Assembly: GCF_002631205.1 (NCBI RefSeq)
Contig: NZ_PDLO01000008.1
Location: 1-64,000, forward strand
Direction: 5' to 3'
From: Neolewinella marina
GTDB lineage: Bacteria > Bacteroidota > Bacteroidia > Chitinophagales > Saprospiraceae
DNA length: 64,000 nucleotides
The notes under the pieces were generated by a model, which was not told where the DNA came from, ran no database searches, and worked only from the letters and a program-made list of their open reading frames with translations. Each line of letters begins with the position of its first letter. Position 1 is the stretch's first letter. Made by a program: the position numbers and the translations under genes. Below, one piece after another: positions 28,901 to 38,319 of the stretch.

Positions 28901-29821
28901 ATGGAAAACAACATGGAGGAGAAAAGCGAAAACGCTAGCCGCTGGGAACAGTTCCGGCGCAGCTTCCGGGAAGGCTACCAGCTGGTGGTGCGCGGGGCCC
29001 ACGACTACCGGGAACTGGCCACCTATAACCTCACGCCCCTCAACATCTACATCGGGCTTTCCACCTTATTTCTTCTATCTACCGGACTGGTTTTCCTGCT
29101 CATCATATTCACCCCCCTGCGAGAGTACGTCCCCGGCTACGGCGACGTCATCGAACGGCGGGAAATGGCCGAACTGGAAGCCAGCGTCGCCGAACTGATG
29201 GAACTGGTGGAGGGACAAAACCTCTACATCGACAACCTGAAACGCACCGTACTGGGCGAAGCGGTCACCGCCGACAGCGTAGAGAACCAGTCGGTAGCAG
29301 CCGGAGTAACCGGGGAAGTGACGCCCCTGCCCCCCTCCCCCGAGGAGATCCGCCTGCGCCAGGAACTCGAACGCGAGCGCGCGGGACAGCGGGAAGCCAC
29401 CGCGGCGGCCGCCCCCCTGCCCACCTCGGGCAGCAACGCCGTGCCCCTGGCCCAGGTCTATCTCGTGGCGCCGGTACACGGGGAGGTGAGCGCCGGTTTC
29501 AACCTGGCCACCGACCATACCGGCGTCGACATCCTGGCTCCCCAGAACACCGCCATCAAGGCTACCCGCGCCGGGATCGTGTTCCTGTCGGAATTCAGCA
29601 ACGCCAACGGCAACGTGATCGGCATCCAGCACGACAACAACCTCATCAGCTTCTACAAGCACAATTCCAGCCTCCTCAAGCAGGTCGGCGACCGCGTCCA
29701 GGCCGGAGAAGCCATCGCCATCATCGGCAACACCGGCACCCAGAGCACGGGACCCCACCTCCACTTCGAGCTGTGGCACGAAGGCCGGGCGGTGGATCCT
29801 ACTGCGTTTGTTAGTTTTTAG
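28901..29821 (+). CDS. M23 family (LytM) peptidoglycan metallopeptidase
   Basis: The ATG at 28901 is chosen (306 residues); the open frame before it is a leader. Layout: basic cytoplasmic head, one transmembrane helix (about 46-68), a coiled region (about 80-180), and a C-terminal LytM domain. The zinc and catalytic residues are intact: His and Asp in TDHTGVDIL, and HLH in GTQSTGPHLHFELW, with HNNSS-type substrate loop YKHNSS. It is an inner-membrane anchored periplasmic cell-wall hydrolase or regulator, possibly in envelope growth. Confidence 0.92.
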   Translation: MENNMEEKSENASRWEQFRRSFREGYQLVVRGAHDYRELATYNLTPLNIYIGLSTLFLLSTGLVFLLIIFTPLREYVPGYGDVIERREMAELEASVAELMELVEGQNLYIDNLKRTVLGEAVTADSVENQSVAAGVTGEVTPLPPSPEEIRLRQELERERAGQREATAAAAPLPTSGSNAVPLAQVYLVAPVHGEVSAGFNLATDHTGVDILAPQNTAIKATRAGIVFLSEFSNANGNVIGIQHDNNLISFYKHNSSLLKQVGDRVQAGEAIAIIGNTGTQSTGPHLHFELWHEGRAVDPTAFVSF

Positions 29822-29880
29822 TTGATGGGTTTTTGAGTTTTTGGGTCATTGGGTTGCCTTCGCTTCTTGACCTTCGGTCG

Positions 29881-30118
29881 GAGATCGACAGCGATCAGGA
29901 GTTCCTCAAAGCAGTGGTGAGCGAGCCAACCTTAACCCCTTGACCCCTTAACCCCTTTGCTCTTCAGCTTGAGATCGACGGCGATCAGGAGTTCCTCAAA
30001 GCAATGGTGAGCGAGCCAACCTTGACCGCTTATCCCCTTAACTCCTTGCCCCCTTTGCTCTTCAGTCAGAGATCGACGGTGATCAGTAGTTCCCCAAAGC
30101 AATGGTGTGCGAGCCCCC
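29881..30118. repeat. Three degenerate direct repeats in a 338-bp intergenic gap
   Basis: A unit of about 54 bp beginning gagatcgac and containing gatcaggagttcctcaaagc starts at 29881, 29971 and 30069 (periods 90 and 98), decaying in the third copy. The spacers are rich in cccctta and cacccattc runs. I see no gene, tRNA or terminator with a proper stem in 29822-30159. Confidence 0.75.
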
Positions 30119-30159
30119 ATTCACCCATTCACTCCTTCACCCATTCACCCCTTGCCCCC

Positions 30160-31791
30160 TTAGCTGAGCAAGCTATAAAGCAGCTGCACCGCCAAAATCT
30201 TCCCGATCAGCACCACGGGGAGCATGCGGGTATAGCCGATGGTGGGATACTTGTTGCCGGCCTGTTCGACGGCGAATTCCAGTACCGCGGGCTGACTGCC
30301 CACCATGCCGCCCAGGAAGCTGAAGGGGATGCGCAGCACCCGGTAGCCGATCACGATGGTGGCCACGGTGGTGATGACGGCGATGGCCCCGCCGGCGAGG
30401 AAGAGTTTGAGGCCCAGGTCCGTCTGCAGGGTCTGGTAGAAGGTCTGCCCGGAACGGATGCCGATGCCCGCCAGGAGGAAGATGAGTCCGAGCTGCCGCA
30501 GGGTGAGGTTGGCGCCGTAGGGAAGCGTCCAGACGATGGGACCGGTGCGGCGCAGCTGTCCGAGCAGCAGGGCCACGATCAGCGGTCCGCCCGCGAAACC
30601 CAGGCTGAAGGAGTAGCCCCCAGGCAGGGCGAAGGTGATCATGCCCAGGAGGAGGCCCAGGGTGATGCCCAGTCCGAAGGAAAGCAGGTTGACGCGGGAT
30701 AGCGCCTCGTAGCTGTTGCCGAACACCCGGAATACCTCCGGCAGGTCATTGCGATGGGCCACCAGCAGGATGCGGTCGCCAAGTTCGAGCACGGTATCGC
30801 CACTGGCCAGGAGGTCCATGTCGCCCCGCTGCACCCGGGTGATGAGAATGTTGAACCGCTCCTGGAGGTTGAGGGAGGCTATGGTCTTGCCGGCGATCTC
30901 TTCGTTGGAAACGAAGATGCGGCGGACATCAAAAACCGAACGGTCGTGACTCAGCTGCCCCTCCGCCGGTGGCCCCACGAAGGCCGCGGCCTCGTCGATG
31001 GCTTCCTGGGGCCCCACCAGTACGATCAGGTCCCCGGCCTGCGGCGTGCTGTCCCAGGTGGTCAGGGTGGTATGGCCGTCGCGCAGCATCCGCCCGAAGA
31101 CAACGCCGAGGTGGTGGTCGCGGCGGAACTCCCGCAGGGTGCGGCCGATGATTTCCGGGGATTCCACCTTGAAGGTCTGGCTCACGAGCTTCTCCCCCAT
31201 CGGGTAGTCCTTCTGGAGGCTACGGAATTCGGCCCCGTAATCGATGCGGTACATTCGCTGCAGGGCGAAGATGCCGAGCATGACCCCGAGTACGCCCAGG
31301 GGGTAGGCCAGGGAATAGCCCACTACGGCCTGTTGACTAACGGCGTCGCGGACGTCGAGGGGGGCGTTTTTCTGAATGGCGTCCAGGAGGCCCGCCAGGG
31401 CCGGGGTGTTGGTACTGGCTCCGGCGTAGAGTCCGCTGGTGGTCGCCGCGTCAAACTGCAGCCATTCGCCGATGCCGTAGGCGAGCAGGGCGGAGAGTGC
31501 CACCGTACCCGTGGCGAAGTAGATGTCGCGGAACCCGTTGCGCTGGAAACTGGCGAAGAAAGCCGGGGCGGAGGTGAGCCCTACCGTGTAGACGAAGATG
31601 GCCAGCCCGAGAAAGGTGATGAACTGGGGCACTTCCAGTCCCGGATCGAGGGCGCCGAAGCCCAGGCCGACGAAGAGGACGGCCGCTACGCCCAGCTTGA
31701 AACCCCGGATGCGGATCTCGCCGAGGCCGTAGCCGATGGCCATGACGGTGAACAGGAGCAGCAGGGGGGAGCGGATAAAGATTTCGACCAT
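30160..31791 (-). CDS. AspT/YidE/YbjL family transporter with two RCK_C domains
   Basis: This 543-residue inner membrane protein has two homologous blocks of about five helices (1-175 and 375-543) flanking two TrkA-C/RCK_C domains (about 190-365, with SQTFKVESPEIIGRTLREF and ERFNILITRVQRGDMDL). Both halves carry the family motifs (GLYAGASTNTPALAGLLDA; GGMVGSQPAVLEFAVEQ). AspT itself exchanges aspartate for alanine; the substrate here is unknown. The ATG at 31791 fits the family start. A GTG at 31842 overlapping the upstream stop (GTGA) is the alternative and would add 17 residues. Confidence 0.9.
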   Translation of the reverse strand: MVEIFIRSPLLLLFTVMAIGYGLGEIRIRGFKLGVAAVLFVGLGFGALDPGLEVPQFITFLGLAIFVYTVGLTSAPAFFASFQRNGFRDIYFATGTVALSALLAYGIGEWLQFDAATTSGLYAGASTNTPALAGLLDAIQKNAPLDVRDAVSQQAVVGYSLAYPLGVLGVMLGIFALQRMYRIDYGAEFRSLQKDYPMGEKLVSQTFKVESPEIIGRTLREFRRDHHLGVVFGRMLRDGHTTLTTWDSTPQAGDLIVLVGPQEAIDEAAAFVGPPAEGQLSHDRSVFDVRRIFVSNEEIAGKTIASLNLQERFNILITRVQRGDMDLLASGDTVLELGDRILLVAHRNDLPEVFRVFGNSYEALSRVNLLSFGLGITLGLLLGMITFALPGGYSFSLGFAGGPLIVALLLGQLRRTGPIVWTLPYGANLTLRQLGLIFLLAGIGIRSGQTFYQTLQTDLGLKLFLAGGAIAVITTVATIVIGYRVLRIPFSFLGGMVGSQPAVLEFAVEQAGNKYPTIGYTRMLPVVLIGKILAVQLLYSLLS

Positions 31792-31838
31792 GGGCGGGGG
31801 GGGGGAGTTGTCGGAAACAGGGCCGCGGTCGAAGGGGT

Positions 31839-32729
31839 TCACCCGCGCTGGGAAAGGCCGCGGAAGTATCCGGCCGCCTTGGCAATACGGTAACGATGGC
31901 CGGGGTGGCCGGGTTGCAGGAAAAGGAGCAGGCTGCTGTACACCAGTTTGGTGAGCATACCCAGGGTATGGACCACCCCGGGTGCGGCGCGGCCCTTGTA
32001 GATGCTGGCGTGGAAGATCCGGTCGCTGGCGTAGTCGGCCGTCACCATTCGGGCGGTGACGTGGTGGTCCACGGCGGCGCGGCGCACGAAGACGGATATC
32101 CCACCCAACTCCCGCAACCGCTGCTGGGCGTCGGTTTCCTGTCCGCGGGCCCCACTGCTGGCACCCGGTCCGAATTCACCGCTGAAGTTGCCGGCGGCGC
32201 GCAGGTCCCGTGCAAAGCAGGCCCAGCAGGCGCCCATGAAGTAGGTGAAGGAGGTGAGCACCCGCAGGTCCTTCCCCCCGGAGTGGTCTACCAGCCGGGC
32301 GGAGGGGGGCAGGTAGGGTACGACGGCCGGTTCCGGGGCCACTTCGTAATCCGGGTGGAGCACCCCACCGAAGAAGTGGCCGGGACCGAATTCCGCCGCG
32401 GCCTTCCGGAAGGCGGTGACCGTGCCGGGGCGGACGGCCACGTCGTCGTCCAGGAAAATGAGAAAGGCGTCCGCGGGGAGGAGCTCCAGGGTGGCGTTCA
32501 GGGCCAGGCTTTTGTTGCCCGCCGGGAAATGGTGGTAGCGGACCGGCAGCCGGGGGGCGTAACCGGCTGTCAGCTCCTCCGCTACCCGCGACCCGTTCTC
32601 GATCACGTGGAGGGTACAGTCGGTGAGCTCCGCCGCCATCTGGTCGAGGCTGTCCAGGCAGCGCCGCAGCAGGTTGGCCCGCTGGTGGGTGGGCAGCAGC
32701 AGGTGGATGGGTCCCGGCGCGGCGCTCAC
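31839..32729 (-). CDS. Family 2 glycosyltransferase
   Basis: The start is GTG at 32729, overlapping the methyltransferase stop (GTGA), giving 296 residues; the longer open frame upstream is a shadow. The GT-A core is clear: IHLLLPTHQRANLLRRCLDS, NKSLALNATLELL, and the metal-binding DDD in FLIFLDDDVAVRPGTV. A C-terminal hydrophobic stretch (TKLVYSSLLLFLQPG) may attach it to the membrane. It should add a sugar to a lipid-linked glycan. It is transcribed with the methyltransferase. Confidence 0.88.
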   Translation of the reverse strand: MSAAPGPIHLLLPTHQRANLLRRCLDSLDQMAAELTDCTLHVIENGSRVAEELTAGYAPRLPVRYHHFPAGNKSLALNATLELLPADAFLIFLDDDVAVRPGTVTAFRKAAAEFGPGHFFGGVLHPDYEVAPEPAVVPYLPPSARLVDHSGGKDLRVLTSFTYFMGACWACFARDLRAAGNFSGEFGPGASSGARGQETDAQQRLRELGGISVFVRRAAVDHHVTARMVTADYASDRIFHASIYKGRAAPGVVHTLGMLTKLVYSSLLLFLQPGHPGHRYRIAKAAGYFRGLSQRG

Positions 32730-33679
32730 GACAGCAGGGACTTGAGGGCAATCTTGCCGTAGTAGCGCGGGTTCACGCCCAGGGCCGGCCAGAGCTGGTG
32801 GAGGGGGTTCATCTGCTGCTTTCCGGAGCGGATGGCCGACCGGTCGAAGTCCGGCGAGGGCGTCCGGCCCGCCACCAGGTTGATGCAGGGGGTCTTTTCG
32901 GGCTGGGTGACGTACTGCCAGTCGGTAGATACGTGGTGGGGGTGCAGCCCGGCCCGCTCGGCGGCCTTCACCACCGATTCCTCGCTGAAGAAATTGAGGT
33001 GGGTCAGGGGCTCGCGCAGGTGGGCCCATTCCAGCCAGGCGCCGAGGGGGACTTCCACGTAAATTTTGCCCGTGGGCGTGAGGAGTTCCCCCAGCGACTG
33101 CAGCAGTTCCACGGGGTGGGTCACGTGCTCCAGGGTATGCAACAGGAGGATGAGGTCGTAGGGGCCACGGTTGGCCACTTCCTCGCTGAGTTGCTGGCCA
33201 AGGTAGCGGATGCGGTCGTCCTCCCGCTCGTAATCGATATAGTCGGCTACGTAGCCCCGGTGGCCGGCGTCGATCAGGGGAGAAAGGAGGAAGCCCTCGG
33301 CCCCGCCGTAGTCGAGCACGCTGGCCGCGGAGTGGGGCAGCAGGTCGAGCAGGAAGGGGGTAGTGCGGCGGCGGCGCTCCTCCAGGTGGGGCGGGCGGCC
33401 CCGTTTGCGGCGGTGGGCCAGGTCGAAGGCCGCGATCTCGGCGTACTTGCGGTCGAGGTCGGCCGGCGACAGCCGCGGATTGGTGAAGAGGAAGCTGCAG
33501 GCGGGGCAGCGGGATACGTCGACCGTGGCCTGGCCGTCGGGGGCCCGGGCGATCAGATCGAGGTATATCCGGTTGAGTTCGGCGGTGCGATCGTTTCCGG
33601 CGGACTTGCGGAAAGTGAATTGTTTTTGGGTCTGCAAATGATCATCTTTGCAGACCGGGCACTGGGTAAATCGCTCCAA
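32726..33679 (-). CDS. SAM methyltransferase with N-terminal zinc ribbon
   Basis: About 317 residues. Two Cys pairs (TQCPVCKDD and VSRCPACSF) form a zinc ribbon in the first 70 residues, followed by a class I methyltransferase fold: SVLDYGGAEGFLL as motif I and LLLHTLEHVTHPVELLQSL. Proteins of this kind are common in polysaccharide clusters and methylate or otherwise modify nucleotide- or lipid-linked sugars. The only in-frame ATG (33733) lies upstream of a good -7 box (33698-33705), so I place the start at the TTG at 33679, just before the zinc ribbon. That start is uncertain. Confidence 0.8.
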   Translation of the reverse strand: MERFTQCPVCKDDHLQTQKQFTFRKSAGNDRTAELNRIYLDLIARAPDGQATVDVSRCPACSFLFTNPRLSPADLDRKYAEIAAFDLAHRRKRGRPPHLEERRRRTTPFLLDLLPHSAASVLDYGGAEGFLLSPLIDAGHRGYVADYIDYEREDDRIRYLGQQLSEEVANRGPYDLILLLHTLEHVTHPVELLQSLGELLTPTGKIYVEVPLGAWLEWAHLREPLTHLNFFSEESVVKAAERAGLHPHHVSTDWQYVTQPEKTPCINLVAGRTPSPDFDRSAIRSGKQQMNPLHQLWPALGVNPRYYGKIALKSLLS

Positions 33680-33697
33680 TAAACTATCGTTTGTCGC

Positions 33698-33728
33698 CAA
33701 AGGTATGACTTCCAGCAAACTACACCAA
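33698..33728 (-). promoter_or_regulatory. Promoter of the methyltransferase/GT2 operon
   Basis: On the minus strand TTG (33728-33726), a 20-nt spacer and TACCTTTG (33705-33698) match the Bacteroidota promoter. It lies inside the first codons of the divergent glycosyltransferase gene at 33705. Confidence 0.5.
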
Positions 33729-34958
33729 CGCATCCTTTTAGTGAGTTACCGCTGGTGTCCGCAGGGAGGTGTCGGCACCCGGCGGTGGAGCAAGTTTGCC
33801 AAGTACCTGAGCCGGCAGGGGGTGACTACCGAGGTGGTCTGCGCCGACTATCCCTTCCGCGACCGGGTGAACTGGTGCGCCGACGTGAGCGGCAACGACC
33901 GCATCGTCCGCTACCCCACCCCGGCGGGCTATCCGGACTATCTGCGGCAACCCCGCCGCGGCATCCTCGTCAAGATCGGCTCCCGGGTACTGCAGCGCAC
34001 CACCCACCCCATCGATACCGCCCAGGGCTGGGGCCGGCACTTCGTCCGCCAGTGCCGCCAGCGGCTGGACAGCGGCACCCCCTTCGACGCGGTGATCCTG
34101 ACCGTGCCCTCCTTCTCGGCCCTGATGCCCTTCGCGGAACTGGCGGCCGACTACCCCGGGGTGCGGTTCATCGTGGATTACCGGGACCCCTGGACTTACT
34201 TCTTCCCCGACTACGGGCGTACTGAAAGTCCGGAGCGGGAGCGGTATACGGCCCTGGAGGGGGAAGCCTTGTCGCGGGTGGACGAGGTGTGGTTCACCAC
34301 CGAGGAGCACCGCCGCGACTACTCCCGCCGCTTCCCGGAATCGGACCTCAAGTTCCGGGTGCTACCCAATGGCTACGACCCGGAAGATTTCCCCGACGCC
34401 ACCCGGCTGCGGCGCGGCAACATGATCGCCGTATGCCCCGGCACCCTGATCCGCGAGCGCATGGAGACGCTGGCGAACCTGCTGCGCGGGCTCGTCCAGG
34501 TGGACGACCCCGTGCTGAACCAGCACTTCCGCATCCACCTCTACACCAACGAGCGGCCCGCCCTGGACGACTACGAGCCCGGGGTCCGGGAGGCCTACGC
34601 CCGCTTCGTCCGGCTGCACGACGTGGTTTCCCCGCCCGCCATGGCCCGGATCCTGGCGGAGTCGCGCTTCGGACTGGTGCTCCACGACGCCAACTACACC
34701 CAGACGGTGCCCATTAAACTGTACGACTTCCTCGCCGCGGGCTGTGAGGTGATCTACCTGGGCCCGCCTACGGAGGTCAGCCGCCTGCTGGAGGAAAAGG
34801 GACACTTCTGCGCCACCGACGCGGTGGACACCATGGTCCCCCTGCTGCACCGGCTGGCGGCCCGGCACCCGCGCACCGCCGCCCCCGCGAACGAATTTCC
34901 GCAGTACGCTATTCCGGAGCTGACGGAGCGGTTGCTGCTGTTACTTACCCGCCAATAG
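33705..34958 (+). CDS. GT-B glycosyltransferase
   Basis: The start is the ATG at 33705 (417 residues). It has an N-terminal ILLVSYRWCPQGGVGTRRWS, the block RFIVDYRDPWTYFFPDYGRT, a KFRVLPNGYDPEDF acceptor-linker, and the C-terminal nucleotide-sugar site PIKLYDFLAAGCEVIYLGP. This is the same sub-type as the protein at 42356-43612 (FRDLHADP, TAKLYDYLGTGRPVMALV). Its sugar donor is unknown. It is the only plus-strand gene in the polysaccharide locus and overlaps the convergent glycosyltransferase by 18 bp. Confidence 0.88.
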   Translation: MTSSKLHQRILLVSYRWCPQGGVGTRRWSKFAKYLSRQGVTTEVVCADYPFRDRVNWCADVSGNDRIVRYPTPAGYPDYLRQPRRGILVKIGSRVLQRTTHPIDTAQGWGRHFVRQCRQRLDSGTPFDAVILTVPSFSALMPFAELAADYPGVRFIVDYRDPWTYFFPDYGRTESPERERYTALEGEALSRVDEVWFTTEEHRRDYSRRFPESDLKFRVLPNGYDPEDFPDATRLRRGNMIAVCPGTLIRERMETLANLLRGLVQVDDPVLNQHFRIHLYTNERPALDDYEPGVREAYARFVRLHDVVSPPAMARILAESRFGLVLHDANYTQTVPIKLYDFLAAGCEVIYLGPPTEVSRLLEEKGHFCATDAVDTMVPLLHRLAARHPRTAAPANEFPQYAIPELTERLLLLLTRQ

Positions 34959-36143
34959 CGACTTATACAGGGTAGCCAGTTTTTCTCCACTGTTCGCGAC
35001 GTTGTACTCGGAAGCGACGTGATGGACAGCCGCCTTGGAGAACCGCTGGTAACTGTCGTTCGACATATTATAAAATGCAACAATTGACTTGGCCAGTGCC
35101 TCCACGTCCTTCTCCGGAGACAACAGCCCCGTCACCTGGTCCAAGACTTCGTCGGGTATATCACAGTGCCGGGTACTGATGACGGGCAGTCCCGCTGCCT
35201 GAGCGTCCAGAATGACGACGGGTGCCCCCCCCTCGCAATCGTAATTCTCGGCGTAACAGCTGGGATGAATAAATACGTCAAAATCCTGCAGGTAAGTAGA
35301 AAGCCGGCTGTAGTCAATGCTAGCAACCAATTCTACGGCATGGCTAAGCCCGAGCCTTTCGATGGCTGTAACAACCTCTGCTGCGACCAACTGGTCTTCA
35401 GGCCTTTTTGCACTGCCGACAAGGGTGAGCCGTAATCCGGGGCAATGCGGCAAGGCTTTGGCGAAGGCCCTGAGCGAATAGATGTGGCCCTTTTTCTCGG
35501 TGTAGTTGGCAATTTGAATCAACCGGAGTTGCCCAGAGTCCTTGTTGCCGACCTGGGGCGTAACCTTTCCTGGTTCAATGCCTAGTTTAATAACGTGGAT
35601 CTTGTGTTCGGGGCAACCATAGTCCGCCAGAATGCGTGCCCCGTTGTTCCCCTCGCAGACAAAGGCATCCGCCTCGACAAACAACTGCCGATAGGCCGAC
35701 ATAATGGACGGGTCGGCCCGGGGTGCCATCTCATAATCGTAGCCGTAGAAGGAAACGACGTGGCGGCATCCCGACCGCTTAATCAGGTTCTTCTTACCAA
35801 TAGCTACTGTGGCAAAGTGAGAGTGTACGATGTCCACCCGGTGGTGCCGCAACTCCTGAAGGTAGGCGCTTTTATGGTACGCTAATACCAGCTTTTCCAC
35901 GGCGGTAAGAACTCCGTATAGCCAGCGTTCACGCCAGCCGCGCCCTTCCGCGTACCTGCGTCTGGCATCGTTCAGTCCCGGCAATCCATCATTCAGGTAG
36001 GTAATGTCACCGGAATAAAAGTTGGTTTTCAAGTATTCACTGGCGTACACCAATGTCTTGGTTGCTGGGGTATGCCTTACCAGCTTGTATGCCCAGTTCT
36101 GGGAGGTCGGCAGATAGGCGTAAAAATTATGGAGGACGATCAT
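34941..36143 (-). CDS. Family 4 glycosyltransferase
   Basis: The start is the ATG at 36143 (400 residues), 28 bp past the flippase gene; the open frame before it is noise. Features: N-terminal MIVLHNFYAYLPTSQNWAYK, VDIVHSHFATVAIGKKN, the donor-binding IQIANYTEKKGHIYSLRAF, and the ExxxxxE-type block YDCEGGAPVVILDAQAAGLP. These define a GT-B retaining glycosyltransferase. It is probably a cytoplasmic, membrane-associated enzyme that extends the repeat unit. It lies in the same operon as the flippase. Confidence 0.92.
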   Translation of the reverse strand: MIVLHNFYAYLPTSQNWAYKLVRHTPATKTLVYASEYLKTNFYSGDITYLNDGLPGLNDARRRYAEGRGWRERWLYGVLTAVEKLVLAYHKSAYLQELRHHRVDIVHSHFATVAIGKKNLIKRSGCRHVVSFYGYDYEMAPRADPSIMSAYRQLFVEADAFVCEGNNGARILADYGCPEHKIHVIKLGIEPGKVTPQVGNKDSGQLRLIQIANYTEKKGHIYSLRAFAKALPHCPGLRLTLVGSAKRPEDQLVAAEVVTAIERLGLSHAVELVASIDYSRLSTYLQDFDVFIHPSCYAENYDCEGGAPVVILDAQAAGLPVISTRHCDIPDEVLDQVTGLLSPEKDVEALAKSIVAFYNMSNDSYQRFSKAAVHHVASEYNVANSGEKLATLYKSLLAGK

Positions 36144-36171
36144 GGAAGGACAGTCGAAGTTCAGTATAGGG

Positions 36172-37617
36172 CTATCGCTCCCTGAGGATGCGATAGAGGT
36201 ACGCCAGTTCGTCCAGGCCGAACACGAAGGACAGCAGAAGATACGCCCCCGCCCCGGACAGCACCAGTGACAACAGCCGCGCAAGATCCGGCCAGTTATG
36301 GAGGTAAACGTAGTCCAGCAACCATACGGCCAGGGCCATGGTTACTGCCGCCATGAACATCGGGAAGAGGTTCCGGCAGATTTCGTAAAGGGACAGGTCA
36401 ATGAGTTTTCCCATATAATGAAACATGGCAAAGGCCACCGTCGTGGAGCTGATCAGGTAAGCCCAAGCAATGCCGGTTAGATCTCCCAAGTACAGCCCTA
36501 CGGCCATGGAGGCTACCATCACGACTTTGCTGATGACCCCCGTAACGAACTGCAGTCGGGTCGCTCCCTGGGAAAGGAAGATGTTCCCCTCGAGGGTTGA
36601 TATGGACTGTACCGCGCCGAGGGGGGCCAGAATTTCGATCACCGGCACGACCCCCATCCACTGGGGGCCAAGCAGCAAGGCGATGAAGGGTTCGGCAACC
36701 ACACACAGCCCGAACATCATTGGGAAGGTTAGGTAACCAATGACCCGGGTGATGCGCAGGTAAATCCTTTTAATCCGCTCCTTCTCGTCCTGAATCTGGG
36801 AGTAGGCCGGAAACATGACCCCGGAGATCACATTCGAGATGTTGCTCAGGGGAAGCAGCATTAGAGTATACGCCCGGGAATAAACCCCCAGTGCACTTTC
36901 CCCAAGTACCTTGCCCACCATGAGGTTGTCGGCATTCCTGGTCCAGTAGTTCAACGTCTGCGAGCCCATGAGTGGCAGAGAAAAGCTCATCATCTCCCTG
37001 ATGGCGGATCTTTCAAGAATGAACCCGGGCCGCCAGGAAGACACCAGCCAGATGCCAAGATTAGTGCAGAATATGGTGGCGTATTCCTTGGCCACCAGGC
37101 TCCAGTAGGACAGCCCCGACAGGGCCGCGCCGATACCTACCCCGCCCCCTACCAATTGGGCAACAATCCGGATGAGGGTCAACTGCTTGAACTCCATCCG
37201 CTTGCGCAACAGTGCCTCCTGTACCAAATTGAAAGATTGGAACACGAAGGTCCAGGCAATAACTACGGTAACCAACCTCAGTTCCGGTTCCTGGTAGAAC
37301 CTGGCAATGAGCGGCGCCGAAACACTCAGCACGATTGCAATGAGTACGCTTACCGTAAGGTTGAGCCAGAATACGCTGGACCAGTGGCGTTGGTCCGAGT
37401 TCTTGTTCTGGATGATCGCACTGGTGAACCCGAAGTCCACAAAGACGGTCCCGAAGCCTGTCAGGACGGTTACCATGGCCACCAGGCCGAACTCGGAAGG
37501 AGATAGCAAACGAGCCAAGACGATCCCAAGGACGATGGTGGTGACCTGCACTACACCCCGGCTGACCGCGTTCCACTTGAGGCCGCTGATGGTCTTGCTG
37601 CGAAATGGATTACTCAT
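36172..37617 (-). CDS. Lipopolysaccharide/exopolysaccharide flippase (WzxC-like)
   Basis: This 481-residue protein of the MOP superfamily should flip undecaprenyl-linked repeat units across the inner membrane. It opens with ISGLKWNAVSRGVVQVTTIV and GIVLARLLSPSEFGLVAMV, the WzxC-type signature, and has 12-14 hydrophobic segments throughout. It is the only flippase in the window and so serves the whole locus. Confidence 0.93.
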   Translation of the reverse strand: MSNPFRSKTISGLKWNAVSRGVVQVTTIVLGIVLARLLSPSEFGLVAMVTVLTGFGTVFVDFGFTSAIIQNKNSDQRHWSSVFWLNLTVSVLIAIVLSVSAPLIARFYQEPELRLVTVVIAWTFVFQSFNLVQEALLRKRMEFKQLTLIRIVAQLVGGGVGIGAALSGLSYWSLVAKEYATIFCTNLGIWLVSSWRPGFILERSAIREMMSFSLPLMGSQTLNYWTRNADNLMVGKVLGESALGVYSRAYTLMLLPLSNISNVISGVMFPAYSQIQDEKERIKRIYLRITRVIGYLTFPMMFGLCVVAEPFIALLLGPQWMGVVPVIEILAPLGAVQSISTLEGNIFLSQGATRLQFVTGVISKVVMVASMAVGLYLGDLTGIAWAYLISSTTVAFAMFHYMGKLIDLSLYEICRNLFPMFMAAVTMALAVWLLDYVYLHNWPDLARLLSLVLSGAGAYLLLSFVFGLDELAYLYRILRER

Positions 37618-37695
37618 CGCAGCGGTTTTCCGCTACCCGCCCGCCCTTACCCCTTGGGAAGCGGGTGGCCGAACTGTCGTATGGAGTTCTCACTA

Positions 37696-38319
37696 TCAAG
37701 GCTCGTGTGAACCGTTGCGGGGCACAACATAAGAGTGGAGCAGTTCCGGGTGATCCTCGAGAAAAGGGTGATCCTGATCGGTGACATCTCCGATAATTCT
37801 CGCCGGACAGCCGGCCACGACTTTACAGGTGGGGACGTCCCGGGTGACGATGGCGCCGGCCGCGACCACTGCATAGTCGCCGATGGACACCCCCGGCAGC
37901 ACTTTGCAACCGGCCCCCAGGTAGACATAGCTGCCAATGCTCACCGGTTTCTTGAAGTATCCTACCTTCTGATCTTCGGGTACCCGGATGTATTCCTGAC
38001 CGTACAGCCGGATGGCGCAGTGGCTGCTGTGAGAAAACACCCCGGCCATGGCGGCAATCTGGGTTCCCTCCCCTATCGTCAAGCCACCGGTGGCGTCCAG
38101 TACGCAATAGTGCCCCACGTAAATGTAGTCGGCCAGCCTCATCCGATCAGGATGATAAAGAACCGCCGTATTGCTGACCCGGGTATTTGGATAAATGGTA
38201 TACGTCCGGGGGTCATGGTAGGGCCTTACCATGCGCGGTTGCACCCGCTGATCGATAAGGCGGTAGATGCCGGTAAGGGCAAGTATGCGTTTGACCAATC
38301 GTTTAAGCAGGGTAACCAT
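37696..38319 (-). CDS. Left-handed beta-helix acyltransferase
   Basis: The start is the ATG at 38319 (207 residues), overlapping the transaminase gene by 17 bp. After a basic head, hexapeptide repeats run through YIYVGHYCVLDATGGLTIGE and SIGSYVYLGAGCKVLPGVSI, with the XAT/CatB-type loop FSHSSHCAIRLYGQEY and the end VVAGCPARIIG. It should acylate a sugar hydroxyl or amine using acyl-CoA. Coupling with the WecE-type gene suggests N-acetylation of dTDP-4-amino-4,6-dideoxygalactose in place of the GNAT enzyme WecD. Confidence 0.88.
   Translation of the reverse strand: MVTLLKRLVKRILALTGIYRLIDQRVQPRMVRPYHDPRTYTIYPNTRVSNTAVLYHPDRMRLADYIYVGHYCVLDATGGLTIGEGTQIAAMAGVFSHSSHCAIRLYGQEYIRVPEDQKVGYFKKPVSIGSYVYLGAGCKVLPGVSIGDYAVVAAGAIVTRDVPTCKVVAGCPARIIGDVTDQDHPFLEDHPELLHSYVVPRNGSHEP

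Noticed and set aside
32727-33029. 100-residue N-terminal extension of the GT2 protein
   Set aside because: It runs through the methyltransferase gene, is Pro/Arg-rich, and the GT2 fold starts directly after the GTG at 32729.
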